Positions 50,142 through 59,893 of a DNA stretch of 64,000 nucleotides are shown here, in pieces. The position numbers and the translations under genes are program-made. This DNA comes from JASHPR01 sp963842355 (lineage in GTDB: Bacteria; Actinomycetota; Actinomycetes; Streptosporangiales; Streptosporangiaceae): contig CAWJGC010000007.1 of NCBI GenBank assembly GCA_963842355.1, positions 696,138-760,137 of the forward strand. The letters are read 5' to 3'. How positions within the stretch are numbered: position 1 is the stretch's first letter; each line of letters starts with the position of its first letter. The notes beneath the pieces were generated by a model, which made no database searches, was not told the DNA's origin, and saw only the letters and a program-made list of their open reading frames with translations.

Positions 50142-52937
50142 ATGCGGCAAACTGGAATCGTGGGGGAGGTGCTGTGCCCGGTCCTGGTGGGGCGGCGGGC
50201 CGAGATCCAGGCGCTGGAGTCGGCCCTTGCCGGAGCTCTGGCCGGCGAGGGCGGCTGTGCTGTCATCACCGGCGAGGCCGGTATCGGCAAGTCTCGCCTG
50301 ATACGCGAGCTGTCGCAGATGGCCGCCGCCCGGCGGGTGCCGGTCGCGGCGGGCCGGGCAGTTCCAGCCTCCACCAGCGCCCCCTACCGGCCGGTGACCG
50401 AGGCCCTGCTGCAGCTGCTGCGGAGACGGCCGCTGCCCGATGACCCATCGCTGGCCCCGTGGCTGCCGCACGTGGCTGTCCTCCTGCCGGGATCAGTGGT
50501 CGGCGGCCGAGCGGCTCACTTGGGCGGTATGGACTCGCAGGCCCTCCGGGGGGAGGCGGTGCTGCAGCTGCTGCGCCGCCTGGGGCCTGATGGGCTGGTG
50601 GTCGCCATGGAGGATCTGCACTGGGCGGACCCGGATACGGTGTCTCTGGTCGAGTACCTGGCTGACAACGCCGCCGGCCAGCCTCTGCTGTTCGCGGTCT
50701 CCCTCAGGACGGAGCCGCCGTCCCCGGCATCGGATCTGGCCCGGCGGCAGCGGGGACGGCCGGGTATCGTGCATCTCCCGCTCGGGCGCCTCTCTGAGCG
50801 CGAGGTGACGGAGATGATCGCCGCGTGCTCCCCGGGCGCTGACGCCGATGTGCGATCCCGGGTGGGGCGGGCGTCGGAGGGCGTGCCTCTCTTCGTCGAG
50901 GAGCTCCTGGCCGCGCCCGGCATCCCACAGTCGATCAGCGATACGGTGCGGGGCCGGCTGTCCGAGTTTCCCAGCTGCGAGCGCGCGGTCCTGGAGGCGG
51001 CCGCAGTGATGGGGCGTCACTTCGACTGGGAGATCCTGCCGGCGGCCAGCGGGCAGGCCCTGGACGTGGTGTCCCGGGCGCTGGCCCGGGCGGTCGAACG
51101 GATCCTGGTCATCGCCGATGGGGAGGGGTTCCAATTCCGCCACGCCCTTACCCGGGAGGCGGTGCTGATGTCGATGCTGCCGCCCAGGCTGTGCCAGGCG
51201 GCGGCAGATGCGCTGGCGGCAATCGATGCCGCCCACCCCGGCGTGGAGGGCGGGTGGCGGGACGTGGCCGCCGACCTGGCCGCCCGCTCGGGAGACCGGG
51301 CCCGGGCCGGACGGCTCCTCCGGGACTCTGGCCGCTACTCATTGGGGGTCGGGGCGCTGGCGACCGCCGTCGGCACCTTGCGCCGGGCCGCCGACCTGCT
51401 CGAGGGCAGCCCGGAGCGGGCCGACGCCGAGCTCACGCTCATCGAGGCGCTGGCCCTGGCCGGCCGGGTTGACGAGGCGGCCGCCGCCGGCACCCGGCTC
51501 ATCGGGCGGCTGGGGGACGGCCCGGCGACCAGGGGCACCCGGGTCGAGGCCCACCTGCGCCTGGCCCACGCGGCGGTTGCGGCGTCGCGATGGCCGATGG
51601 CCCGCCACCACATCGAGGCGGCCGTCCGCCTGACCGCCGCCGGGGCAGACCCGAACTTCTCCGCCCGGGCCGCCGTCCTGTCCGCCGAGGTGGCCCTGGC
51701 CGACGACGACCTGGACGGGGCGCGGCGCACCGCGGAACAGGTCCTCGCCATGGACGGCGCGGACCCGGACGTACGCTGCCACGCCTTCGAGATCGTCGGC
51801 CGGAGCCGGCGGCTGCACGACCTGCCCGCCGCCGCTGCGGCCTTCGAGGCGGCGCTGGCCACAGCCGAGCAGGCCAGCCTGCCGGTGTGGCGGCTGCGAG
51901 CCCTGCACGAGCTGGGCACCGTCGACATGTTCGAGCGGATGGACGTGGACCGCCTGCTCGAGGCCCGCCGACTCGGTGAGCAGATGGGGGCGCTCAGCAC
52001 GGTGGCGGTGCTGGATCTGCAGCTGTCAGCCTCCTTCACCGCCCGGTGGGACCTGGAGCGCTGCGACGCTCACGCCGGATCGGCGCTCGACATCGCCAGT
52101 CATCTGCGGCTCGATCAGGTGGCGGCCAAGGCGCTGGCCCTGATGGCCGGCAGCGCCAGCATGCGGGCCGATGTGAAGGCGACCGAGCAGCTATCGGCCC
52201 GGGCACTGGCCGCCGGGCCCGACCCCATGCTCGCCGGGTTTTGCCGGGCCAGCGTGGGCATGGCCTGGTTCATGGCCGGCGACGCCGCCGCGGCCCAGGG
52301 CCCGTTCGCCGAGGGCACCGCCGCTCTGTCCCGGCTCCCGAACGCCGAGCCGATATCGATCCGGGCGCTGTGGCCCCTGATCCAGGCCGCCCAGGGCGAC
52401 CGCCGGGCGGCGGCGAGCATCGAGGAGGTCCGCCGACTCGGGGTGGACGCCTTCCACCTCAACCGCGGCCTCATCGCCTTCGCCCAGGCGGTGCTCGAGG
52501 GCCGCTCGGGCCATCCCGGCCGGGCCGACGCCATCGCCGCCGGGCAGGCCACGGCGTTCGCCAGCTGCGAGACCTGGGCCGACCTGGCCAGGTTCATCGC
52601 GGCCCCGCGGGCTCTGGCCGACGGCTGGGGGGAGCCGGTCCGCTGGCTGACCGCGGCCCGGGACCGGTTCACGAGCCTGGGACTCGACCGGCTGGCCGGG
52701 CGCTGCACCGAGCTGCTCCGGGACGCCTCCCCGAACCCGTGGGCCGGCGAGGGGGTGACCGACCGGGAGGCCGACGTGCTCCGCCTGGTTATCGACGGCC
52801 TGGCCAACAAGGAGATCGCCGCCGCGCTCCGGCTATCGCCGAGGACGGTGGAGAAGCACGTCGAGAACCTGCTGCGCAAGACCGGGGCGCGCTCCCGGAC
52901 CGAGCTGGCCGTCACCTCCCGGCGGCCCACTACGTAG
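50142..52937 (+). CDS. LAL-type LuxR-family regulator, module 2
   Basis: 931 residues, collinear with the regulator at 27125. The start region VGEVLCPVLVGRRAEIQALE, Walker A TGEAGIGKSRLIRE, Walker B LVVAMEDLHWADPDT and VLEAAAVMGRHFDWEILPAA are all shared. TPR-like repeats follow, and the GerE helix-turn-helix reads VTDREADVLRLVIDGLANKE and LSPRTVEKHVENLLRKTGA. ATG 50142 is used; GTG 50160 aligns better with the paralogue. The cupin-DUF1059 gene follows 108 bases later. The gene is richer in GC third positions than copy 1, so the duplication is old or the copies came from different sources. Confidence 0.9.
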   Translation: MRQTGIVGEVLCPVLVGRRAEIQALESALAGALAGEGGCAVITGEAGIGKSRLIRELSQMAAARRVPVAAGRAVPASTSAPYRPVTEALLQLLRRRPLPDDPSLAPWLPHVAVLLPGSVVGGRAAHLGGMDSQALRGEAVLQLLRRLGPDGLVVAMEDLHWADPDTVSLVEYLADNAAGQPLLFAVSLRTEPPSPASDLARRQRGRPGIVHLPLGRLSEREVTEMIAACSPGADADVRSRVGRASEGVPLFVEELLAAPGIPQSISDTVRGRLSEFPSCERAVLEAAAVMGRHFDWEILPAASGQALDVVSRALARAVERILVIADGEGFQFRHALTREAVLMSMLPPRLCQAAADALAAIDAAHPGVEGGWRDVAADLAARSGDRARAGRLLRDSGRYSLGVGALATAVGTLRRAADLLEGSPERADAELTLIEALALAGRVDEAAAAGTRLIGRLGDGPATRGTRVEAHLRLAHAAVAASRWPMARHHIEAAVRLTAAGADPNFSARAAVLSAEVALADDDLDGARRTAEQVLAMDGADPDVRCHAFEIVGRSRRLHDLPAAAAAFEAALATAEQASLPVWRLRALHELGTVDMFERMDVDRLLEARRLGEQMGALSTVAVLDLQLSASFTARWDLERCDAHAGSALDIASHLRLDQVAAKALALMAGSASMRADVKATEQLSARALAAGPDPMLAGFCRASVGMAWFMAGDAAAAQGPFAEGTAALSRLPNAEPISIRALWPLIQAAQGDRRAAASIEEVRRLGVDAFHLNRGLIAFAQAVLEGRSGHPGRADAIAAGQATAFASCETWADLARFIAAPRALADGWGEPVRWLTAARDRFTSLGLDRLAGRCTELLRDASPNPWAGEGVTDREADVLRLVIDGLANKEIAAALRLSPRTVEKHVENLLRKTGARSRTELAVTSRRPTT

Positions 52938-52968
52938 CGGGCCGCGGCGCTACGTGTTCTCCCCGATG
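52930..52968 (+). promoter_or_regulatory. Conserved element at regulator stop codon, copy 2
   Basis: CTACGTAG (52930-52937), then CTACGTGTT at 52950 and CCCGATG at 52962. Order and the 12-base second spacing match 29952-29991. Confidence 0.65.
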
Positions 52969-53045
52969 CGCCCGCCCCGTCGGTCGGCGCATCCTCGTCC
53001 CGACGTCCCGGGACGGACCGGGGACAGCGGACAGGGGAGAACTCA

Positions 53046-53551
53046 TGCTGGAGTCCAAGAACACGGCCACGCCGGACGACATGAGGAGCTTCGAGCACGG
53101 CGAGATCAGCCTGGTCAACCTCACCGGGTTCACCGTGGGCCGGGCCGAACTCCGGCCCGGGTGGAGGTGGTCCACCGACGTGAAGCCGCTCGTCGGCACC
53201 GACACCTGCCAGGGCACCCACAACTCCTACGTCGTGTCCGGCCGGTTGCACGTGGCGATGAGCGACGGCCGGGAGCTGGAGCTCAGGCGGGGAGACGCCC
53301 ACCTGGTCGGCCCCGGCCACGACGCCTGGGTGGTCGGCGACGAGCCGTGCGTGACGATCGACTTCATCCCGACCGGCGACACCGTGAGCGACCGCGCCGC
53401 CCGCTGCCCGTGCGGGGTCGAGTTCCGGGTCGCGACCGACGACCAGCTCGACCACCTGGTGGCGGCCATCCAGGAGCACGCCAAGGGGTCACACGACCAC
53501 GAGGTGACCCGCGAGCACGTGCTCGCCGAGCTCGGCGTCCAGGCAGCCTGA
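53046..53551 (+). CDS. Cupin-DUF1059 fusion protein, module 2
   Basis: 168 residues. The cupin part reads LRPGWRWSTDVKPLVGTDTC, THNSYVVSGRLHVAMSDGRE and VGPGHDAWVVGDEPC. The DUF1059 part reads CPCGVEFRVATDDQLDHLVA and ends HEVTREHVLAELG. It is clearly the counterpart of 30054. GGGGAG precedes the ATG. It is followed two bases after its stop by a second, unrelated cupin, whereas copy 1 is followed by an NTF2-like protein. Confidence 0.87.
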
Positions 53552-53552
53552 C

Positions 53553-54056
53553 ATGCCAGCGACACCGAGCCCGAGGCGGTGGCTGTTCCTGGGAGTCCTG
53601 GTTGACGTGCTGACCGAGCCGGGCGCGCCGGTCACGGTGGCCCAGGCCGTCCTGCCCGAGGGCGCCTCCCCGCCGGCACACCTGCACGCCGCCCTCGACG
53701 ACAGCTTCTACATCCTCGACGGCCGCATGGTGCTCCACTGCGGCGACGACGTGTGGCAGGCCGGTCCTGGGAGCTGGGTACAGTTCCCGGCCGGCGTCCC
53801 CCACACCTTCCGCGTACTGGGAGGGCCGGCCCAGGTTCTGATGGTCCACACCGACGACAGCTTCCTGGCCGCAGTGCGAGAGATCGGCCGCCCGGCCACC
53901 GGCACCGAAGGCCCGGACGCCACGCAGGGCCCCACCATAGAGGAACTGGACCGGGCGTTCGCCGCCCACGGCATCACCAATGTCGGCCCGCCGATGGAAC
54001 AGGCCGAGGCCGAGCGCCTCCTCGGCCAACTGGCCGGAGCGGCCATCCCCACATGA
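53553..54056 (+). CDS. Cupin-domain protein (quercetinase-like)
   Basis: 167 residues. The metal-binding cupin motif appears as GASPPAHLHAALDDSFYILD, with the two histidines and glutamate/aspartate pattern, and GSWVQFPAGVPHTFRVLGGP with the third His. This resembles quercetin 2,3-dioxygenase-like small cupins. The C-terminal ~50 residues are helical. It starts 1 base after the DUF1059 gene's stop, so it is co-transcribed and probably under the same LAL regulator. Substrate is unknown. Confidence 0.85.
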   Translation: MPATPSPRRWLFLGVLVDVLTEPGAPVTVAQAVLPEGASPPAHLHAALDDSFYILDGRMVLHCGDDVWQAGPGSWVQFPAGVPHTFRVLGGPAQVLMVHTDDSFLAAVREIGRPATGTEGPDATQGPTIEELDRAFAAHGITNVGPPMEQAEAERLLGQLAGAAIPT

Positions 54057-54411
54057 CGGTAACCCTGCCGGCTGCGCCGCCGTGGCCTACGCCCTGACCC
54101 ACGACCTGCTGTCCTGAGCCACGCCGGCCGTGACGCTCACGTGGCCGGGACCGGCGAAAGCCCGCCGGCCAGATGCGGAAACTGTCGGCCCGACACGACC
54201 AAATCCGACTGCAAAGATCGCCACTGCATCAGCGCGCCGACCTGCTACCAGCGGATCCGATCGCCTGCCCACGGCGAACCTTGACGTTTTGCTCTGGAGG
54301 AGGACATTAGCGGGAGGGGGGCAGGCCCCCCTCCCGGCCGCCCCCCGCGGTGGCTGAGCTTGGTGAGACTCCGGGCCGGACAAGCCGGCCCTCGTCGTGC
54401 ACGCTGGTTGC
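54057..54411. other. Intergenic, nothing recognised
   Basis: No supported gene. A G-rich run near 54296-54340 (GGAGGAGG, GGGAGGGGGG) lies upstream of the next gene. Confidence 0.5.
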
Positions 54412-56040
54412 ATGGCTGCTGTGGTGAACATCAACGAGGTGCTGGATGGGCACGTCAGCTTGCAGGTCGACTGCGTGGACCGGCTGTATCTCAACGCTTA
54501 CTGCCCGATCTTGCAGGTGGGTGGTCAGGTCGTCTGTTTCCTGACCGGGCACCTGGGCAACCCAGTTCCCTCGCCGACGCTGTTCCACCAGATCGGCAAC
54601 CGGTTCCGCCGGGACGTGGACCGCTTCGCTGCGGGGGCTGGTGTCCCGCTGCTGCGCTTGAAGAAGCCGGACCGGTCCCGCTGGGATGACCGCAAGCTGG
54701 ATCACGTGCGCCCCTACCTGGATCAGGCGGCCGCCGAGGGGTGTTTCGGCGTGGTCGCCATCGTGGTGGCCCAGGAGTTCCAGTGGGTGACCGGGGCGCG
54801 TAACCGCTCGCCGAAGCCCGGGGTGGTCAGCTACGACTTCGTCAAGGAAGAGCGGCGGGTCAGCGCCTACTACTTTTACGTGCACGACCGTGAGTTCGGC
54901 GCTGGCTTCATCAAGATCTGCAGTTACTTCCCGTACCCGGCGAAGGTCTGGCTCAACGGGCACGAGTGGGCCAAGCGGCAGGCCGGCCGGGAGGGCCTGA
55001 GCTACGCGTCGCTGGCCAACGGTTTCGCCGGCTGCCCCGACCCGGCCCGGCTGCAGGCGATCTGCGACCGTTTCGGGCCGTCCGACGCGCAGGCGTTCTT
55101 CGACCGGTGGACGGCGGTGATCCCGGTCCCGTTCACTGCCGCCGACCGCGCCGCCGGCTACTGGTGGGAGCTGTCGATGCGTCAGGTGGAGGTCTCCCGC
55201 ACGCTGGTCTTCGACGACCCGCGCCGGGCGCGGGGCTTCTTCGAGGCGCTCGTCACCGACAACGTCGGCGTCGGACGGCCCGAGCAGATCGCCGCGGTGT
55301 TCGCCGCCCAGGTCCGGACGCGCGGGCCTCGCCGCACCAAAGGCCCGTTCCGCACCAGGGTGTTCTCGCCGGGCACCGAGGTGAAGATCGACTTCTCCTT
55401 CAAGCACAGCCGGGTGAAGCAGTACCTGAAGGAAGGGAGGGCACTGCGCATCGAGACCGTCATCAACAAGCCCGCTGACATCGGGGTCGCTGCCCGGATC
55501 GAGCACCTGCCCGAGCTGATCGGCAAGGCCCGCCAGGTCAACGACCGCCTGCTTATGATCGAACGTGCCGGCCAGGGCTGTGCCATCGGCTCTGCGCTCT
55601 TCGAGCGCATCCACCAGCCCTACGTACGGGAGGGCCAACGAACCGGAGCACTGCGCTTCGGGGATCAACGCGCCATGGCCCTGGCCGGCGCCCTCTGCCT
55701 CGTCGTCCACGCCGCCACCGGCGTCACTAACAAGAGCCTTCGCGGGCACGTCGCCGGACTCCTCGGCAGCAACTACAGCTCCTCGCAGATGAGCTACGAC
55801 CTGCGCCGCCTCCGCCTCCACGGGCTGATCAACCGCACGCCAGGCACGAACACCTACACCCTCACGCCCGAGGGCATCCGCGTCGCCGTCTTCTACACCA
55901 AAGTCCACGCCCGGCTACTCCGGCCGCTCCTTGAGGCGAACCAGCCTCCGGCGCCGATCGAACTTCGCCGTGCACTCGCCACCATCGAACGCATCCTCGG
56001 CGACTATGTCACCAGCGCCCGACTCGGAGCCGCCGCCTGA
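54412..56040 (+). CDS. Conserved actinobacterial protein of unknown function with C-terminal winged helix
   Basis: 542 residues from ATG 54412. I recognise a conserved family without assigned function by VLDGHVSLQVDCVDRLYLNA, LTGHLGNPVPSPTLFHQIG, FIKICSYFPYPAKVWLNGHE and GYWWELSMRQVEVSRTLVFD. The C-terminal ~110 residues (GVTNKSLRGHVAGLLGSNYS, LRRLRLHGLINRTPGTNTYT) look like a winged helix DNA-binding domain. The middle has repeated aromatic and charged residues without known catalytic motifs. There are no membrane segments. It stands as a single gene with its own upstream region. Such genes tend to occur in several copies in mobile regions, but that is recollection, not shown here. Confidence 0.8.
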   Translation: MAAVVNINEVLDGHVSLQVDCVDRLYLNAYCPILQVGGQVVCFLTGHLGNPVPSPTLFHQIGNRFRRDVDRFAAGAGVPLLRLKKPDRSRWDDRKLDHVRPYLDQAAAEGCFGVVAIVVAQEFQWVTGARNRSPKPGVVSYDFVKEERRVSAYYFYVHDREFGAGFIKICSYFPYPAKVWLNGHEWAKRQAGREGLSYASLANGFAGCPDPARLQAICDRFGPSDAQAFFDRWTAVIPVPFTAADRAAGYWWELSMRQVEVSRTLVFDDPRRARGFFEALVTDNVGVGRPEQIAAVFAAQVRTRGPRRTKGPFRTRVFSPGTEVKIDFSFKHSRVKQYLKEGRALRIETVINKPADIGVAARIEHLPELIGKARQVNDRLLMIERAGQGCAIGSALFERIHQPYVREGQRTGALRFGDQRAMALAGALCLVVHAATGVTNKSLRGHVAGLLGSNYSSSQMSYDLRRLRLHGLINRTPGTNTYTLTPEGIRVAVFYTKVHARLLRPLLEANQPPAPIELRRALATIERILGDYVTSARLGAAA

Positions 56041-56232
56041 AACTTGTCACAAAATCCAGAGAACGGAACACCAAGAAGTCCTAGCAGCGTCGGCAAGCGG
56101 TCGGCCGGGGTGTGTGTGCGGCGCGGCCGGGAGGGGGCGACCGTGCTGGGAACACGGCCTTGCGGCGGCTGTTCTCCTGCCAGCATCGTCGCCCTGCCGT
56201 CGTTGGGGCGGGCTCGGAAGAAGGTGGTTCTG

Positions 56233-57162
56233 ATGAGGCAAAGACTCGGGCTCCTCCTGTTCCCTTTGCTGGCGCTGACGGTGGTTGCGGGCTTGGTCAT
56301 GAACGTGTCGGGTGTCCGGGCGGCTTCCAGCCGGGTGTCGAAGCCGGCCCCGGGCGCCTTATGGGCGCTGGGGGATGCTCCCCGATCCGTCACGACCAGC
56401 AACGTCCTCTATCGCGGCGGCCCCGTAATGACAGGCGAGATGCAGGTTTATGTCATTTTCTGGGAGCCACGCGGTTCGCTCGTCAGCTCAAAGTTTAATA
56501 TGCTCATAAGGCGTTATTTCAGAGATGTTGGCGATTCCGGGCTTTATGCGAATAACGCGCAGTATACGGACGGCACCGGCCAGGCTCCTACAGGTGCTGA
56601 GCTGGCAGGCTGGATTGTGGATAGGTCGCCCTATCCCTCCACTCCCGTGCTTCAGGATTCCGATATCCGGAACGAAGTCTCGCACGCGATGAGCGTGGAG
56701 GGCTGGACGCCCGGGATTACACACATGTTCTTTGTCTATACGGCGTTGGATGAGTCCGTCTGTGTTCCCTTCTTCGGGTCGTGCAGCCCGCCCTTCGGCA
56801 GCATGTGCGGGTATCACTTCGGCTTCCGCACTCCGGGCGGCCCGGTGCTTTATGCGGGCATGCCGTATGCGGGCAATTCCCTAGCGCAGTGTTACGGTCT
56901 TAGCGTCAGTCCCAATCGCGACATAGCCGCCGATGCCGAGGTTAACGCTACCTCTCATGAGCAGATGGAGGCGGCAACCGATCCCGAGGCCAGTGGCTGG
57001 TTTGGCCCTGGTGGCCTCACTGATGAAATCGCTGACAAATGCGTCGGCGCCTTTGGCCCGCTCGACGCGAAGGGCGCCGACATCTATTTCAAAGGCCATC
57101 CCTATATATTGCAGGAAGAGTGGGACAACGCGGTTTCTGGCTGTGTCCTTACCGGTCCGTAG
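56233..57162 (+). CDS. Secreted EXORDIUM/phosphate-induced-protein-like protein
   Basis: 309 residues. A Sec signal peptide (RQRLGLLLFPLLALTVVAGL…) is cleaved around VRAA. The mature part has GGPVMTGEMQVYVIFWEPRG, IRRYFRDVGDSGLYANNAQY, a cysteine-bearing middle, and NATSHEQMEAATDPEASGWF with EIADKC. These match the PHI-1/EXORDIUM family, best known in plants but also found in some bacteria. HExxE-like SHEQMEAATDPE may be a metal-binding site. ATG 56233 is chosen because the signal peptide begins there. Function in bacteria is unknown. The last ~250 codons use fewer GC-ending codons than neighbours. Confidence 0.82.
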   Translation: MRQRLGLLLFPLLALTVVAGLVMNVSGVRAASSRVSKPAPGALWALGDAPRSVTTSNVLYRGGPVMTGEMQVYVIFWEPRGSLVSSKFNMLIRRYFRDVGDSGLYANNAQYTDGTGQAPTGAELAGWIVDRSPYPSTPVLQDSDIRNEVSHAMSVEGWTPGITHMFFVYTALDESVCVPFFGSCSPPFGSMCGYHFGFRTPGGPVLYAGMPYAGNSLAQCYGLSVSPNRDIAADAEVNATSHEQMEAATDPEASGWFGPGGLTDEIADKCVGAFGPLDAKGADIYFKGHPYILQEEWDNAVSGCVLTGP

Positions 57163-57210
57163 TTTGCTACCCTGGTTTCGCTGAGAGCTTTTCGCTGGCA
57201 ACAACCGTTA

Positions 57211-57390
57211 CTAGATCCCGTCGACGGCGACGGTGCGCAGCCCCGCGAACCGCACGCCAGGCGTGTGCGGCTGGGCCAGCGGCCCGGCCACGATCTCGAA
57301 CAGCGCCTTCAGCGGCTCGGGCCCCAGGCGGCGGCGCAGATCGTGCAGGGTCTTCTCCGACGGGAGCGCTAGGTCCAGCCCAGGTTCTCA
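57211..57390 (-). pseudogene. IS4-type transposase N-terminal fragment
   Basis: Minus-strand frame reading LDLALPSEKTLHDLRRRLGP, EPLKALFEIVAGPLAQPHTP and GVRFAGLRTVAVDG then stop. This matches the N-terminal domain of IS4-family transposases just before the first catalytic Asp. It has neither start nor the rest of the gene. Confidence 0.65.
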
Positions 57391-58163
57391 GCCGGCGCAA
57401 TGGCGTCACGGTAATGGCCGCGCTACACGCCGAGTCTTTACACCTCCACGAATACGTAATCGGCAGGTCTGTTGCCGCGCGAGCGCTTGAGCATTACCGA
57501 GGCACTCACCGTCTGTAGCGGCCTCGGCTGATTTGGGCATCGAGGACGACGGAAGCCTAGGAAGCGATGGCGACGGCTGCCACGATGCCTAGCCTTGGGG
57601 CAGGGCTGGGACATGGCCTGGACGCCGGTGGCCTCGGGTCGCTGCGGGCGGCGTAGCCGACCAGCGAGACAGTCCACAGGGCCAGGACCTGGCGTTCGGC
57701 GTGACTGATCGTCGGCGCCGGCTGGCCGCCCAGGGTCGTCGGGCGGTGCGAGTTAATCGTGCCATCCTCCAAGTTTCGGGAACCTCCATTGGCTGACGCC
57801 GTTCACGAGTCTTCGCGCTGACACTTAGTTTGTCGCCACCATGTTCAAGAGCCTGCCGAGGCGTTCAGCACGCAGGTCCAACCCAGATTGCACGCAAGTC
57901 GGAACAGATCCGGGCACGGATCGGCAAGCCCTTATAGCGACCGCGTTAGGTCCATGCTGGGAGTGCCCGGCGAGGACACGCGCCGGCGCTGCGTGTCCTG
58001 CTGGAATCGGTCAGCCTGGGGGCCCGGCCTCGCCACAAGATCAAAGAGCGCGGTCCGCACATGCCCAGGCCGCAGTGCGCGGGCCGATGCGTCGGCCTCG
58101 GGTAAACCGCGTGATCCGCGCGCACGTCTGACCTACGGACAACAACGTGGGGAAGGAAGGCCA
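57391..58163. other. Long gene-poor stretch
   Basis: Short open frames on both strands (for example minus 57557-57772) show no family resemblance and no ribosome sites. Contains the promoter of the secreted nuclease at its right end. Likely filled with worn-out gene remains. Confidence 0.4.
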
Positions 58164-58976
58164 GTGCGCCAAGGTCATGCGTTCAGGTCAGTAGCAGCGC
58201 TGGCGTTAGCGGCCGCCGTAGGCCTGGGCCAGGCGCCGCAGGCCAGCGCCAGTCCGGCGCTGAAGCGCATTCACGACCCGCGGCACGTCACCTACTCCAT
58301 CCATATCACGTCCTGCCACGCCCGCGACCGCGGCAAGCTGCCCGACCCCGCCTGCACCCCCGGCAGCATCGACCCGGCCGTCACCCAGCGCGACATCCGC
58401 TCGACGATCTGCCGGGCCGGATGGACCGCGCGGGTGCGGCCCCCCGAAGCCCAGACCGAGCGAGCGAAATACCACGTCGCCTACCCCGCGTATCACCTGC
58501 TGGCCAGCGACGGCAGCGAGCTAGACCACCTGGTCCCGCTCGAGCTCGGCGGCAGCAACGACATCACCAACCTGTGGCCCGAGGTCGGCCGGATCCCCAA
58601 CCCCAAAGACAGCGTCGAGGACGCGCTCAACCACGCCGTCTGCGACGGGCGGGTGCGCCTGGCCGCGGCCCAGAACGCGATCGCCTCCGACTGGCTGACC
58701 GCAGAGGCTCGCCTGGGGATCAGCGGCACGGGTGGCGGAGGCAAATCCAGAGCCTGGTGCAAGGCCAGCGCCGCCTACAACGCCACCTACGGCGACTACG
58801 ACATCTACGTCCACTCCAACCAGCCCGACCGCACCGTCACGGCCACCGCCAGCAACGGGGCATCACAAACCTGGCACACCGACGCCACCGGCTATGCCGA
58901 CGTCTACCTGTACGCCGCCAGCGGCGACACCGTGAAGGTGAAGGCGGGCGCAGCATCGTGCTCAACCACCGCCTGA
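58164..58976 (+). CDS. Secreted HNH-type nuclease with C-terminal beta domain
   Basis: 270 residues from GTG 58164, chosen for GGAAGGAAGG upstream and because a signal peptide follows at once (FRSVAALALAAAVGLGQAPQ, cleavage near ASA-SP). The nuclease core holds the HNH pattern GSELDHLVPLELGGSNDITN followed by LWPE. A cysteine pair (CHARD, CTPG) probably forms a disulfide. The last ~75 residues form a separate domain ending TWHTDATGYADVYLYAASGD, whose motif recurs as scraps at 30979-31043. It may act as an extracellular DNase in nutrient scavenging or competition; no immunity gene is adjacent. Confidence 0.82.
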   Translation: MRQGHAFRSVAALALAAAVGLGQAPQASASPALKRIHDPRHVTYSIHITSCHARDRGKLPDPACTPGSIDPAVTQRDIRSTICRAGWTARVRPPEAQTERAKYHVAYPAYHLLASDGSELDHLVPLELGGSNDITNLWPEVGRIPNPKDSVEDALNHAVCDGRVRLAAAQNAIASDWLTAEARLGISGTGGGGKSRAWCKASAAYNATYGDYDIYVHSNQPDRTVTATASNGASQTWHTDATGYADVYLYAASGDTVKVKAGAASCSTTA

Positions 58977-59149
58977 CATCGCTGGCCAGCGGCGCGGGCA
59001 CCCGCGGTGCCGGGCGCCCGCAGGTAACCGGGGGACGCCAGGCTGACACTTACTCGCTACTCGGAGGCGACCCGAATCGGCAGGCGCGAACGATCCGGCG
59101 TAAGGCCGGATCCAAGATCGGCTCACGTTGCGCGACCGGCTGGCCTGCA

Positions 59150-59278
59150 CCTGACGCGCCGGATCCTGTCCGTGCTGCTGATGAGCGCAGAGCTGACACG
59201 CTTGCCCGGCTGGAAGGCGACGCCGACGTCTGGGTCGCCACCGCTGACGCGGGCCGGCCTCATCTTGTGCCGTTGTAG
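59150..59278 (+). pseudogene. PPOX-class flavoprotein N-terminal fragment
   Basis: DTLARLEGDADVWVATADAG followed by RPHLVPL is the first strands of pyridoxamine-phosphate-oxidase-like (PPOX class, often F420-binding) proteins. A stop follows directly, and later strands are absent. Confidence 0.5.
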
Positions 59279-59482
59279 TCGTAGACGCCCCGCCGGGTAA
59301 GCGGTGAGCGTGAGCAGAACTGGTGCCCCATCGGCACGGCCGGCTGGTTCACCCAGCACATCTGGGAGGGTATCGAGGTCACCGCCGGGCAACTTGCCCG
59401 GCTGGTGAGGCCCGGCCGAGCCTCACACCGAACGCCGCGAACCGTGGCAGCGCGGCACGGAATACCCATATTGGGTGATCGT

Positions 59483-59770
59483 GTGCCTTCGATCTCGCCC
59501 GCCCGGGCCCTCGTGCTCGGAATGCTCAGCCGGCGGCAGATGTACGGGCATCAGGTCCTGCGGGAAGCCGGGCCTTGAGAGAGGACCGAGTAGGCAGGGA
59601 GCTCGCCGGGCTCCCTGTACGGGGTGCTCAGCCGCCTGGGCGACGTAGGGCTCATCCCGGCGATCTGCACCGGGCAGGAGGGGCGGCGGCCCGCCCGCTG
59701 GCACACCGAACTCGGCGAACAGCTGCGACATTGGCGGGCCGGCCCCGGCTGGTGTCTGATCAAGCCTCGG
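59483..59770 (+). pseudogene. PadR-family regulator remnant, frameshifted
   Basis: GTG 59483 begins ISPARALVLGMLSRRQMYGH, the PadR first helix, and stops at 59578. From ~59600 another frame gives SPGSLYGVLSRLGDVGLIPA and TGQEGRRPAR, the recognition helix and wing, before fading. It is the N-terminal domain only, in two frames. The downstream SnoaL-like gene starts 120 bases later. Confidence 0.6.
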
Positions 59771-59893
59771 CGCGGTAATAGTGGTTCAAATTTTTTCCGG
59801 CTTCGCGCCGCGGGGGTGTCCTCTCCGGGCGGGCCCGTCCGTCCTTCCCCCCGGGTGGCCCTCGCCACCACGCGGAGAGAGACGAGGAGACCG

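Noticed and set aside
52115..53479. 454-codon minus-strand frame
   Set aside because: Antisense across the LAL regulator end and the cupin gene, spanning two real genes; no motif support.
54307..55908. 533-codon minus-strand frame
   Set aside because: Mirror of the conserved unknown gene at 54412. Composition is the Gly/Asp/Val/Arg/Ala bias of an antisense frame and no family is recognised.
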